Assembly: GCA_023424215.1 (NCBI GenBank)
Contig: JAFAEC010000028.1
Coordinates: 1 to 43,997 of the forward strand
Direction: 5' to 3'
Origin: Pseudomonadota bacterium
Lineage (GTDB): Bacteria > Pseudomonadota > Alphaproteobacteria > Caulobacterales > Caulobacteraceae
DNA length: 43,997 nucleotides
Every line of letters starts with the position of its first letter. The stretch's first letter is position 1. Positions 1-7,788 of this stretch are shown in pieces. The position numbers and the translations under genes were made by a program. The notes under the pieces are model-generated. The model was not told the origin of the DNA. It searched no databases and saw only the letters and a program-made list of their open reading frames with translations.

Positions 1-8
1 GGCAGTTC

Positions 9-29
9 CGCCCGCGCCCGGCGCGGGCG
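9..29. other. GC-rich hairpin after sdhA
   Basis: A perfect 9-bp inverted repeat (CGCCCGCGC / GCGCGGGCG) with a CCG loop lies just beyond the sdhA stop codon, before where sdhB would be expected. No T-run follows in the visible bases, so it is more likely an mRNA-stabilising or processing hairpin than a proven terminator. Confidence 0.35.
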
Positions 30-35
30 ACCGGA

Positions 36-1823
36 TCAATAGACGCGCTTGCGCGGCTCGATGTACTGGATGTCGTTCGACAGCGTGTAGGTGTGCACCG
101 GCCGGTCGTCGAGGCGCACGGCGCGCCTGTCGAAGTCGACGAAGGCCAGCGTGTGCTTCATCCAGTTGGCGTCGTCGCGCTCGGGATAGTCCTCGCGCGC
201 ATGGGCGCCGCGACTCTCGGTGCGGGCCGCCGCGCCTTCCATGGTGACGGTGGCGAGGCCGATCAGGTTGTCGTATTCGAGCGTCTCGATGAGGTCGGAG
301 TTCCACACCAGCGAGCGGTCGGTGACGTCGATGTCGTCGGTGCCGGCGAACACCTCGGCGATCAGCTTGCGGCCCTCCTCCAGCACCTCGCCGGTGCGGT
401 AGACCGCGCAATTGTTCTGCATCACCTTCTGCATGCGCAGGCGCAGCTCCGCGGTCGGCGTGCCGCCATCGGCGTTGCGGAAGCGGTCGAGCCGGGAGAT
501 GGCGGCGTCGGCCGAATCGGCCGGCAGCTCGCGCTGCTTCTCGCCGGGGGTGAGCAGCTCGGCGCAGCGCAGCGCCGCCGCGCGGCCGAACACCACGAGG
601 TCGGTCAGCGAGTTGGAGCCGAGCCGGTTGGCGCCGTGCACGGAGACGCAGGCGCATTCGCCCACCGCCATCAGGCCGGGCACCACATGGTCGGCATTGC
701 CGCCCTTCTTGGTCAGCACCTCGCCGTGGAAGTTCGTGGGGATGCCGCCCATGTTGTAGTGCACGGTCGGCAGCACCGGGATCGGCTCCTTGGTCAGGTC
801 GACGCCGGCAAAGATGCGCGCGCTCTCGGAGATGCCGGGCAGGCGCTCATGCAGCACCGCCGGATCGAGATGATCGAGGTGCAGGTAGATGTGGTCCTTG
901 TTCTTGCCGACGCCCCGGCCCTCGCGGATCTCCATGGTCATGGAGCGCGAGACGACGTCGCGGGAGGCGAGGTCCTTGGCCGAGGGGGCGTAGCGCTCCA
1001 TGAAGCGCTCGCCCTCGGAATTGGTGAGGTAACCGCCCTCGCCGCGCGCACCCTCGGTGATCAGGCAGCCCGAGCCGTAGATGCCGGTCGGGTGGAACTG
1101 CACGAACTCCATGTCCTGCAGCGGCAGGCCGGCGCGCAGCACCATGGCGTTGCCGTCGCCGGTGCAGGTGTGGGCTGAGGTGGCCGAGAAATAGGCGCGG
1201 CCGTAGCCGCCGGTGGCCAGGATGACCAGCTTGGCGCGGAAGCGGTGCAGGGTGCCGTCGTCGAGCTTCAGCGCCGTCAGGCCGGTGCAGACGCCGTCCT
1301 GCATGATCAGGTCGAGGCCGAAATATTCGACAAAGAACTCGACCTCGCGGCGCACCGACTGGCCGTAGAGGGTGTGCAGGATGGCGTGGCCGGTGCGATC
1401 GGCGGCGGCGCAGGTGCGCTGCACCGGGCCCTCGCCGAAATTGCGAGTCATGCCGCCGAAGGCGCGCTGGTAGATGCGGCCGTCGTCGGTGCGGCTGAAC
1501 GGCACGCCCCAGTGCTCCAGCTCGTAGACGGCCTGCGGCGCGTTGCGCACCAGGTATTCGATGGCGTCCTGGTCGCCCAGCCAGTCCGACCCCTTGACGG
1601 TGTCGTACATGTGCCACTGCCAGCTGTCCTCGCCCATGTTGCCGAGCGAGGCGGAGATGCCGCCCTGGGCCGCGACGGTGTGCGAGCGGGTCGGGAAGAC
1701 CTTGGTGACACAGGCGACCTTCAGGCCCTGCTGGGCGGCGCCGAGGGCGGCGCGGAGGCCGGAGCCGCCGGCCCCGAGCACCACGACGTCATAGGCGTGA
1801 TCGACGAATTCGTAGGCAGCCAC
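36..1823 (-). CDS. sdhA: Succinate dehydrogenase flavoprotein subunit SdhA
   Basis: Catalytic FAD-bearing subunit of respiratory complex II; it oxidises succinate to fumarate at the cytoplasmic face of the inner membrane and passes electrons to SdhB. The 595-residue protein opens with a dinucleotide-binding motif (VVVLGAGGSGLRAALGAA), followed by the FAD-attachment segment TRSHTVAAQGG, where the His carries covalent flavin in this family. The substrate-binding HPTG and the R/H-rich GECACVSVHGANRLGSNSL block are present, and length is normal. The start is GTG, four bases after the sdhD stop, so the two are probably translationally coupled. Order is sdhC-sdhD-sdhA; sdhB should follow off the left edge. 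Identification is secure. Confidence 0.98.
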   Translation of the reverse strand: MAAYEFVDHAYDVVVLGAGGSGLRAALGAAQQGLKVACVTKVFPTRSHTVAAQGGISASLGNMGEDSWQWHMYDTVKGSDWLGDQDAIEYLVRNAPQAVYELEHWGVPFSRTDDGRIYQRAFGGMTRNFGEGPVQRTCAAADRTGHAILHTLYGQSVRREVEFFVEYFGLDLIMQDGVCTGLTALKLDDGTLHRFRAKLVILATGGYGRAYFSATSAHTCTGDGNAMVLRAGLPLQDMEFVQFHPTGIYGSGCLITEGARGEGGYLTNSEGERFMERYAPSAKDLASRDVVSRSMTMEIREGRGVGKNKDHIYLHLDHLDPAVLHERLPGISESARIFAGVDLTKEPIPVLPTVHYNMGGIPTNFHGEVLTKKGGNADHVVPGLMAVGECACVSVHGANRLGSNSLTDLVVFGRAAALRCAELLTPGEKQRELPADSADAAISRLDRFRNADGGTPTAELRLRMQKVMQNNCAVYRTGEVLEEGRKLIAEVFAGTDDIDVTDRSLVWNSDLIETLEYDNLIGLATVTMEGAAARTESRGAHAREDYPERDDANWMKHTLAFVDFDRRAVRLDDRPVHTYTLSNDIQYIEPRKRVY

Positions 1824-1827
1824 GCGA

Positions 1828-2232
1828 TCAGGCTCCGAGACCGGCCGGGAGCGGGGCCGAGCCCAGCGCCAGGCGCACGATGAAGAAGACGCCGGCCGCG
1901 GCCAGCAGGAGGCAGAGGGCCCCGATCAGGAGGAGCAGGGCCGTGCGCGACGACGGCTTGTGGATGTAGTCGTCGACGATGACCTTCAGGCCCATGTTCA
2001 TGTGCCAGGCCGAGATCAGCAGGGTGATCGCCAGCAGGGCCGCGTTCACCGGCGAGCGGAACCAGTCCAGCGCGCCGTCGTAACCAGCGCCCGACAGCGC
2101 CCAGGCGCTCCACAGACCCCACAGGGCGAGCGGGACGAGCACCAGCGAGGACAGGCGCTCGGCGGTCCACTCTCCGGCGCCGTGGCGCTCGGAGACCTTC
2201 ACGTGACGGATGTAGCGGGCGGGCTTGCTCAC
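1828..2232 (-). CDS. sdhD: Succinate dehydrogenase membrane anchor SdhD
   Basis: Second membrane-anchor subunit of complex II, helping to bind haem b and ubiquinone. The 134-residue protein starts at a GTG that overlaps the sdhC stop (GTGA), which fixes the reading frame. It has an N-terminal motif (RHVKVSERHGAGEWTAERLSS) typical of alphaproteobacterial SdhD, then three hydrophobic helices. The HMNMGLKVIVDDYIH stretch between helices 2 and 3 contains the conserved His and the Asp/Tyr pair expected near the haem and quinone site. A longer frame runs upstream, but the overlap and family length favour this start. Confidence 0.93.
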   Translation of the reverse strand: MSKPARYIRHVKVSERHGAGEWTAERLSSLVLVPLALWGLWSAWALSGAGYDGALDWFRSPVNAALLAITLLISAWHMNMGLKVIVDDYIHKPSSRTALLLLIGALCLLLAAAGVFFIVRLALGSAPLPAGLGA

Positions 2233-2702
2233 AGGACCACCTTTCCGGTCGCGAACAGGACGATCCAGAAGCCGACGGCGATGACCAGGGCCGCGACGAT
2301 GCTGACGACGGTCAGGTTGTTGGCCGACTTCGGGGTCAGGCCCGAGCCGGCGTCCCAGACCAGGTGCCGGATCCCGGCCGTCAGGTGGTAGGCGGCGGCG
2401 AGGGTGATGCCGAACCAGATCAGCAGGCCGAGCGGCGAGCCCATGATCGAGGCGAAACCGGCGTAGGCGTCGGGCCCGAAGGCCGCGGCGGCGAGCCAGG
2501 CGCCGATGAACACCGTGCCGACGGACAGCGCCCCCGCGGCCATGCGGTTCAGGATCGAGCCCCACATGGTGATGTGGAAGCGCCAGATCTGCAGGTGGGG
2601 GGACAGGGGCCGCACGCGGCCGTTGGGCTGACGCACGAAACGGCCGGTCTGGTCGGTCGTCGGATCGTTGGAGGCGTCGCCCGGAAGGGGAGAGCTCGAC
2701 AT
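2229..2702 (-). CDS. sdhC: Succinate dehydrogenase cytochrome b556 subunit SdhC
   Basis: Cytochrome b556 membrane anchor of complex II, first gene of the sdhCDA operon. The protein has the family signature RPLSPHLQIWR near residue 35, a conserved S/R region (WGSILNRMAAG), three transmembrane helices and the haem-ligand motif YHLTAGIRHLVWD, whose His is the expected axial ligand. The ATG giving MSSSPLPGD (157 aa) is preferred; a TTG start six codons upstream is possible but has no clear ribosome site. Its stop overlaps the sdhD start. Confidence 0.94.
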   Translation of the reverse strand: MSSSPLPGDASNDPTTDQTGRFVRQPNGRVRPLSPHLQIWRFHITMWGSILNRMAAGALSVGTVFIGAWLAAAAFGPDAYAGFASIMGSPLGLLIWFGITLAAAYHLTAGIRHLVWDAGSGLTPKSANNLTVVSIVAALVIAVGFWIVLFATGKVVL

Positions 2703-2896
2703 GATGCGAATGGTTCTCAAAAACCCGAGCGAAATCAGCCGCCCGCTATCGGTGCACAGGCTTTAGTCAGCGCAAGGCGGGGGGTCAACGCGGCACGGCA
2801 CCGCTCGTCTGTCCCGCCTCCGGGACAAAGAACGGTCGGCTCACCCTCCGCCCGCGGCGCTTGCCGCGCCGCCGGAATGGCGGCAGCCTCCGTCCC

Positions 2897-3445
2897 ATGT
2901 CGGGGATTATCGCAGCCGCCTTCGCGGCCCTGCTGCAGCAGGCCGCTCCGCATCCGTCCACCCAGGCGCTCTACGAGCCGCCGGCGATCCGGCCGTTCGA
3001 GCCGCCGTCCGACTTCGGCCGCGAGACGGCGCAGGGCGACTCCGCCACGGACCTTCACCGCCCCGCACTGGAGGCGCCGGTGACCGTGGACTCGTACGCG
3101 CGCTCCTACGAGGCCGGTCCGGCCGACGCCGAGATCGCCTACGATCAGGGGGTGGCGTCAGCCGAGATCCGCGCGGACCAGGCGGCCGGGCCGTTGGGCG
3201 GCCACTGGAGGATTGTCGACGCCGGGGGCGTCGTGCTCGTCGACCTGGTGCTCAACGACGCCGGAAGGCTGGTCGAGGGCGGGTGGCGCGGGCCGGCGGG
3301 GTCAGGAGACGCCTACGTCGTGGACGGAACCCTGCGACTCGACGGGCTGGGAACCGTGATGCTGGAGCGCGCCGGCGACGGCTGGCGCGGCCGGCTGCAC
3401 GCCGAGGGCGCCGCGCGGGCGGTGACGCTCACCCGCCTCCGTTGA
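2897..3445 (+). CDS. Hypothetical secreted protein
   Basis: A 182-residue protein of unrecognised family. The ATG chosen gives MSGIIAAAFAALLQQAAP, a short hydrophobic stretch that could act as a signal peptide. An alternative start 12 codons upstream adds an Arg-rich lead. The middle (about residues 20-85) is low-complexity and rich in Pro, Glu and Ala. The C-terminal half (GGHWRIVDAGG... to the end) alternates Gly with hydrophobic residues and looks like a small beta-rich domain. The last 17 bases overlap the 3' end of the convergent HIT gene. Coding seems real because the base pattern and composition match neighbours, but no function can be given. Confidence 0.7.
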   Translation: MSGIIAAAFAALLQQAAPHPSTQALYEPPAIRPFEPPSDFGRETAQGDSATDLHRPALEAPVTVDSYARSYEAGPADAEIAYDQGVASAEIRADQAAGPLGGHWRIVDAGGVVLVDLVLNDAGRLVEGGWRGPAGSGDAYVVDGTLRLDGLGTVMLERAGDGWRGRLHAEGAARAVTLTRLR

Positions 3446-3854
3446 TCCGCAGGCCGGACAGCAGCCGCTGCAGCATAGCAGCGCCGTAGGGCGTCGCGAC
3501 GCCCCTACCCCAGACCGGGTCCGGCCACAGCTGGTCGTCGTGGCGCCGCCCGACCACGTGGACGTGCAACTGGGCGGTGACGTTGCCGAGGGCGGCGACG
3601 TTGAGCTTCTGCACCGTTCGGCCGGCGACGACGCCGATGTCGCGCACCAGCTGGCCGGCTCGAACCACCTCCTCCCCGAGGGCGGCGCGTTCCTCGGGCG
3701 AGAGGTCCTCGAGTTCGTGCAGCCCCTCGCGACGCGGGATGAGGATCAGCCACGGAAAGCGGGAGTCGTCCTGCAGCCGCACATGGCAGAGCGGCCAGTC
3801 CAAGGCGGCGACGGAACCGGCCTCGAACGCGGGATCGACCTTGAAGCTCGTCAT
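3429..3854 (-). CDS. HIT family protein
   Basis: Histidine-triad family protein, probably a nucleotide hydrolase or transferase. With the ATG giving MTSFKVDPAF it is 141 residues. Seen in the sequence: the HIT beta-strand region FPWLILIPRR, the helix LHELEDLSPEE, an NVAALGN segment and QLHVHVVGR near residues 95-103. The last motif supplies H97 and H99; the third His of the classic triad is replaced by Gly, as I recall for the alphaproteobacterial QLHVHVIAR subgroup. Substrate is unknown. The gene lies 46 bp downstream of the SIMPL-domain gene on the same strand and overlaps the preceding plus-strand gene tail to tail. Confidence 0.9.
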   Translation of the reverse strand: MTSFKVDPAFEAGSVAALDWPLCHVRLQDDSRFPWLILIPRREGLHELEDLSPEERAALGEEVVRAGQLVRDIGVVAGRTVQKLNVAALGNVTAQLHVHVVGRRHDDQLWPDPVWGRGVATPYGAAMLQRLLSGLRINGGG

Positions 3855-3900
3855 GACCTTCCGGTCGCCCACGGCGGCGGGAGCGTCAAGCCTCGCCGCT

Positions 3901-4776
3901 TCAGCCGAGCGTGTAGACCAAGCAGGCCTGGTCGGTGAGCTCGCGCAGCGGCGGCTGGAGGGCGAGCCGGGCGGACTCGATCTGCTGCTCGGTCGGCGCG
4001 CCGCGACCCATCGGGGCGGGCGGCGGCGGCGGCGGGGCCGGCGGCGGCACGAAGGCCGGGGCGTAGTCCACGTCGGTGGCCATGCCGCTGGACCCGTAGG
4101 CCGGCCAGCCGGCCAGCACGTCCGTCTCGCAGGCGCGGCCCGTCGGGTCGATCACCCGGACCGCTCCGAGGCTGGCGCCGGCGTTGGACGCCGCCTCGCG
4201 GGCCCGGCGCGCGGCGTCGCGCACCGCCTCGCCCTGCAGCCAGGTCTTCACCGCATTGTCGGGCTCGAGGTTGAAGGAAACCTGGCCGATCGAGGTCGGC
4301 TGCGAGGCCACGACGGTGGCGTAGACCCGCTCCAGCACCCGCATGTCGCGCACGGTGATGCTGACCGCGGCGTCGGCCTGGTAGCGCTCGATCTGGTCGG
4401 CGCGGGCGTTGTCGCGCAGCACGCCGTTCTCGTCGCGATACTGGTCGTAGAGCGGCCGGGTGGTGACGGTGGTCTCGACGCGGACGACGTCGACGCCATA
4501 GGCGCCGAGGGCCTGGCTGAGGGCGCGGATCTGGTCGGCCGCCTTGGCCGAGGCGTCGGCGGCGCTGCGGTCGATGGCCTGGAACGAGGCGCCGAAGGCG
4601 GCCCGGTTGGCGGCGACCTGGGTGCGCACATGGCCGATCGAGGCGATCACGGGATCCCGCATCCACCACGGCGCGGGGACGTAGCGCTCCCCGATGGTGG
4701 CCGGCGGGGTCTGGGCGGCGGCCAGCGCAGGCGCAGCGGCGGCCGCGGCGAGGACGGCGGCGAAGAGACGACGCAT
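3901..4776 (-). CDS. SIMPL domain (DUF541) periplasmic protein
   Basis: A 291-residue exported protein of the SIMPL/DUF541 family. MRRLFAAVLAAAAAAPALAA is a clear signal peptide, and a ribosome site (GAGGGAG) precedes the ATG at the right distance; the much longer frame upstream has no support. The body has the family's pattern of a conserved QAIDRSAADASAKAADQI helix, the GVDVVRVETTVTT strand and the later REAASNAGASLGAVRVID segment. A run of prolines (PPPAPPPPPPAP) lies near the C-terminus. SIMPL proteins elsewhere are linked to envelope stress, but the exact role here is not known. Confidence 0.86.
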   Translation of the reverse strand: MRRLFAAVLAAAAAAPALAAAQTPPATIGERYVPAPWWMRDPVIASIGHVRTQVAANRAAFGASFQAIDRSAADASAKAADQIRALSQALGAYGVDVVRVETTVTTRPLYDQYRDENGVLRDNARADQIERYQADAAVSITVRDMRVLERVYATVVASQPTSIGQVSFNLEPDNAVKTWLQGEAVRDAARRAREAASNAGASLGAVRVIDPTGRACETDVLAGWPAYGSSGMATDVDYAPAFVPPPAPPPPPPAPMGRGAPTEQQIESARLALQPPLRELTDQACLVYTLG

Positions 4777-4864
4777 CGTGGAGCTCCCTCTGTGGTTGCG
4801 CCACCGTGGCCGTGGCGCGCGCCGACGTAAAGTCCCGGCGACATGATCGTCAGACGCCGTCAGC

Positions 4865-4890
4865 CTATCGCCGCCATAAGAACAATCTAT
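4865..4890 (+). promoter_or_regulatory. Candidate OxyR site upstream of ahpC
   Basis: CTAT (4865-4868), seven bases, ATAA (4876-4879), seven bases, CTAT (4887-4890). This reproduces the ATAG-N7-CTAT core and its spacing, with a further correctly spaced CTAT, of the tetrameric OxyR recognition pattern. It lies about 22 bp upstream of a possible -35 (TTGACT, 4913-4918), where an activator would bind. The outermost quarter-site is poor. Confidence 0.5.
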
Positions 4891-5011
4891 GGAAAATTCG
4901 CATTTCGCATCATTGACTTTGTGCAGCGCACGCGCCATTTCGCGGTCGCGGCGCCGCTCCCCCCGGCGCTTCGGGATTTTCCAATCAGTCAATTGTTCGA
5001 GGAGAACAGCG

Positions 5012-5566
5012 ATGCTGGGCGTCGGTCAGAAACTGCCTGAGTTCAAGATCATCGGCGTCAAGCCGGGCTTCAACAGCCACGAAGAGAACGGCGTCTCGGC
5101 CTTCGAGCCGGTCACCGAGAAGAGCTTCGAGGGCAAGTGGAAGGTCATCTTCTTCTACCCGAAGGACTTCACCTTCGTGTGCCCGACCGAGATCGCCGAG
5201 TTCGCCTCGCTGGCCCGCGATTTCGAGGACCGCGACACCGTCGTGCTCGGCGGCTCGACCGACAACGAGTTCGTCAAGCTGGCCTGGCGGCGTGACCACG
5301 CCGACCTGAACAAGCTGCCGATCTGGCAGTTCGCCGACAACGGCGGCAAGTTCGCCCGCGAGTTGGGCGTGCTCGACGAGGAAGAGGGCGTCGCCCTGCG
5401 CGCCACCTTCGTGGTCGACCCGCACAACGTCGTCCAGCACGTCTACGTCACCAACCTGAACGTCGGCCGCGCGCCGGCGGACACGCTGCGCGTCGTCGAC
5501 GCCCTGCAGACCGACGAACTGTGCGCCTGCAACCGCCCGGTGGGCGGCGAGACCCTGGCGGCGTAA
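5012..5566 (+). CDS. ahpC: Peroxiredoxin AhpC
   Basis: Typical 2-Cys peroxiredoxin that reduces hydrogen peroxide, organic peroxides and peroxynitrite in the cytoplasm. The 184-residue protein has the active-site motif FTFVCPTEIAEF with peroxidatic Cys57, the DNEFVKLAWRR segment, and a C-terminal ELCACNRPVGG that supplies Cys171 and Cys173 for resolution. The ATG at 5012 is preferred over the longer frame because GAGGAGA lies six bases upstream. A candidate OxyR site lies about 120 bp upstream. Its neighbour ahpD is the usual disulfide reductase partner for AhpC in bacteria that use the AhpC/AhpD pair rather than AhpF. Confidence 0.96.
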   Translation: MLGVGQKLPEFKIIGVKPGFNSHEENGVSAFEPVTEKSFEGKWKVIFFYPKDFTFVCPTEIAEFASLARDFEDRDTVVLGGSTDNEFVKLAWRRDHADLNKLPIWQFADNGGKFARELGVLDEEEGVALRATFVVDPHNVVQHVYVTNLNVGRAPADTLRVVDALQTDELCACNRPVGGETLAA

Positions 5567-5589
5567 CAGTAGCGCCAAGGTCTTCACGG

Positions 5590-5620
5590 ACAGGCGGCGG
5601 CGAAAGTCGCCGCCTGTTTT
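5590..5620 (+). terminator. Rho-independent terminator after ahpC
   Basis: A perfect 10-bp stem (ACAGGCGGCG / CGCCGCCTGT) with an 8-nt loop runs into a TTTT run. It lies between ahpC and ahpD, so it probably makes transcription stop partly and keeps ahpD at a lower level, unless ahpD has its own promoter in the 70 bp that follow. Confidence 0.75.
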
Positions 5621-5691
5621 GTATCTGATGATGCGCGGACGAGCGACGCGGTCGCTCGCGGCTCCGGCGCGCCTGCCTTGAAGGATTTCCC

Positions 5692-6225
5692 ATGTCGATC
5701 GACGCCCTGCGTGATCTCATTCCCGCCTACGCCAAGGACATCTCGCTGAACCTGTCGTCGCTGGCCAACGAGACGGTGCTCAACGACCAGCAGAAGTGGG
5801 GCTGCTTCCTGGCTTCGGCCCACGCCATCGGCGTCGCGCCGGTGGTTCGCGCCATCGAGGCCCAGGCCTCGACCGTTCTGACCCCCGAGGCGATGAGCGC
5901 CGCCAAGGCCGCCGCCGCCATCATGGGCATGAACAACGTCTACTACCGGTCGCTGCACCTGATGAAGAACCACGAGTACACGACCCTGCCGGCGCGGCTG
6001 CGGATGAACGTGCTGGCCAATCCGGGCGTGACGAAGATGGACTTCGAGCTGTGGTCGACGGCGGTGTCGGCGATCAACGGCTGCGGCGCCTGCATGGACG
6101 CCCACGAGGGCGAACTGCGCAAGCACGGGGTGGCCAACACCCAGGTGCAGGCGGCGCTGCGGATCGCCTCGGTGGTGCACGCCGCCAGCCGGATCATCGC
6201 TTCGGAGACCGCGCTGGCGGGCTGA
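5692..6225 (+). CDS. ahpD: Alkylhydroperoxidase AhpD
   Basis: AhpD disulfide reductase, which passes electrons from a lipoyl-type donor to AhpC and has weak peroxidase activity. The 177-residue protein contains the catalytic motif NGCGACMDAHE, giving Cys131 and Cys134 and the proton-relay His138, plus Glu119 in the KMDFELWS segment. It is all-helical, as expected. The ATG follows a GAAGGA ribosome-binding site. It sits directly downstream of ahpC, separated by an intrinsic terminator, which supports a peroxide-defence unit. Confidence 0.96.
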   Translation: MSIDALRDLIPAYAKDISLNLSSLANETVLNDQQKWGCFLASAHAIGVAPVVRAIEAQASTVLTPEAMSAAKAAAAIMGMNNVYYRSLHLMKNHEYTTLPARLRMNVLANPGVTKMDFELWSTAVSAINGCGACMDAHEGELRKHGVANTQVQAALRIASVVHAASRIIASETALAG

Positions 6226-6227
6226 GG

Positions 6228-6749
6228 TCAGTCGCCGTCGAGGTGGTCGGCCAGCCGGCCGAACTGCTCGGCCATCACGCTGTCGACCGGATCGGCCATG
6301 GCGCCCGCGCCGGGGCCGCTGACGACGAAGGTCCATTTCAGCAGGCGCCCCGAGCCGCCGTCCGCGTCGCTCCAGCTGACGGTCAGGACCGCATCGGCGC
6401 CGATGTCCTGCAGCGGGCCGAACGGGGCGTCGAAGCGGATCATGCGCTGGTCCGGCCACACCAGCACCGCCTCCGCATGCTTGACCCCGCCGCCCGGCAG
6501 CGCCTCGCACCAGCAGCCGCCGGGGCGCAGGTCGATGGTGAGGTTGGCCGCGCTGCCCGAGTAGGTGTGCGCGTCGCTCCACCATGCGGCCGGGTCGCCG
6601 AGCGCGGCCAGCACCGCCTCGGGCGAGGCTGTCACGGCGCGTTCGTAGCCCAGGGCGAAGCCGTCCGCGGAGCGGCTGACCACCTCCGCCGAGGCTGACC
6701 CGGCGATGAGCGAGAGCGCCGCCGTGGCGGCGAGAATCCGGTGTTTCAT
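6228..6749 (-). CDS. SRPBCC (START-like) secreted protein
   Basis: A 173-residue protein with signal peptide MKHRILAATAALSLIAGSASA and a START/Bet v1-like (SRPBCC) fold. The fold is suggested by VTASPEAVLAALGDPAAWWS near the N-terminus, a central VLVWPDQRMIRFDAPFGPLQ strand set and a long amphipathic C-terminal helix (ADPVDSVMAEQFGRLADHLD). Family members bind hydrophobic ligands in a cavity; the ligand here is unknown. The gene converges on ahpD with only two bases between the stop codons. Confidence 0.8.
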   Translation of the reverse strand: MKHRILAATAALSLIAGSASAEVVSRSADGFALGYERAVTASPEAVLAALGDPAAWWSDAHTYSGSAANLTIDLRPGGCWCEALPGGGVKHAEAVLVWPDQRMIRFDAPFGPLQDIGADAVLTVSWSDADGGSGRLLKWTFVVSGPGAGAMADPVDSVMAEQFGRLADHLDGD

Positions 6750-6807
6750 GAGGCATCCTCCCGGCGCCCATCCGCGTCCGGGGCGGAGGTCGCGTCAAGC
6801 GGGTTCG

Positions 6808-7659
6808 TCAGGCCGAGGCGAAGGTCAGCGGCTCGCCCCAGAACTGGCTGACCAGCTCCGACTGCGGCCCCGGCTTGCCGGTGGTCAGGAAGTCGCGCCG
6901 GCCCGAGCCGCCCAGGTCGTACTCGGGGTGCCGTTCGAAATAGCGGTCCAGGGCGTCGGCCACGGCCGCCGGCTGATGGATGATCGGGGTGCCGGGCGGC
7001 AGGGCGGCGGCGAAGACGTCGGCGACGATCTCGTAGTGGGTGCAGCCCAGGATGGCCTTGTCCGGATGGCGGCCGATGCGGCGACGCAGGGAGGCGACGT
7101 GATCCTGCACCACGACCCGCAGCTCCTCGGCCGGGGCACCCAGTTCGATCAGCCCGGCCAGGCCGGGGCAGGCTTCGGAGAAGACCGCCAGGTCCTCGCG
7201 CCGCTTGTCGATCTCGATCTCGTAGACCCGGCTCATGGCGGTGGCGGCGGTGCAGAAGACGCCGATGACGTCGATCGCCTCCACCTTCTCGCCGTTGCGC
7301 TCGGCCTCGTAGGACCAGGGCAGGCCGGTGGCCGCCTCGATGGTCGGGACGATGATGCCGAGCACATTGACGGGCCGGCCGTGGCGAGCCCTGGCCTCGG
7401 GCACCCAGGTCTGCTGCAGGCGGCGCAGGGCGATGGCCGAAGCGGTGTTGCAGGCCAGCACGATGACGCTGGCCCCCGCCTCGAACAGCCGCTCGCAGCC
7501 GGCCCGGGTCAGGTCGACGATCTCCTCGCCGCCGCGGCCGCCGTAGGGGGCGTTGGCCTGGTCGGCCAGATAGACGAAGTCCCGCTCCGGAAAGCGGCGG
7601 GTCAGTTCATGGTGGACCGTCAGCCCGCCCACGCCGGAGTCGAAAACGCCTATCGCCAT
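6808..7659 (-). CDS. murI: Glutamate racemase MurI
   Basis: Converts L-glutamate to D-glutamate for peptidoglycan precursors, without a cofactor. The 283-residue protein starts AIGVFDSGVGGLTV, the family's N-terminal signature with the catalytic Asp7. The two catalytic cysteines lie in VLACNTASA (Cys70) and LGCTHYEIV (Cys206), the latter followed by His208. The ATG at 7659 is preferred over an in-frame GTG seven codons upstream because the conserved N-terminus begins there. It appears to be a single-gene unit in this window. Confidence 0.96.
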   Translation of the reverse strand: MAIGVFDSGVGGLTVHHELTRRFPERDFVYLADQANAPYGGRGGEEIVDLTRAGCERLFEAGASVIVLACNTASAIALRRLQQTWVPEARARHGRPVNVLGIIVPTIEAATGLPWSYEAERNGEKVEAIDVIGVFCTAATAMSRVYEIEIDKRREDLAVFSEACPGLAGLIELGAPAEELRVVVQDHVASLRRRIGRHPDKAILGCTHYEIVADVFAAALPPGTPIIHQPAAVADALDRYFERHPEYDLGGSGRRDFLTTGKPGPQSELVSQFWGEPLTFASA

Positions 7660-7788
7660 GGTCGCGCGCTTTAGACGCACCGTCCTCCCGCGTCCACCGG
7701 CGAAGATTTCAGCCAGTTCAGGTGACAGTCAGGCTTCGGGCGGCATAGGGTCCGCGACCCGGAACGTTCGGCAGGCACGGAGCTTCAC

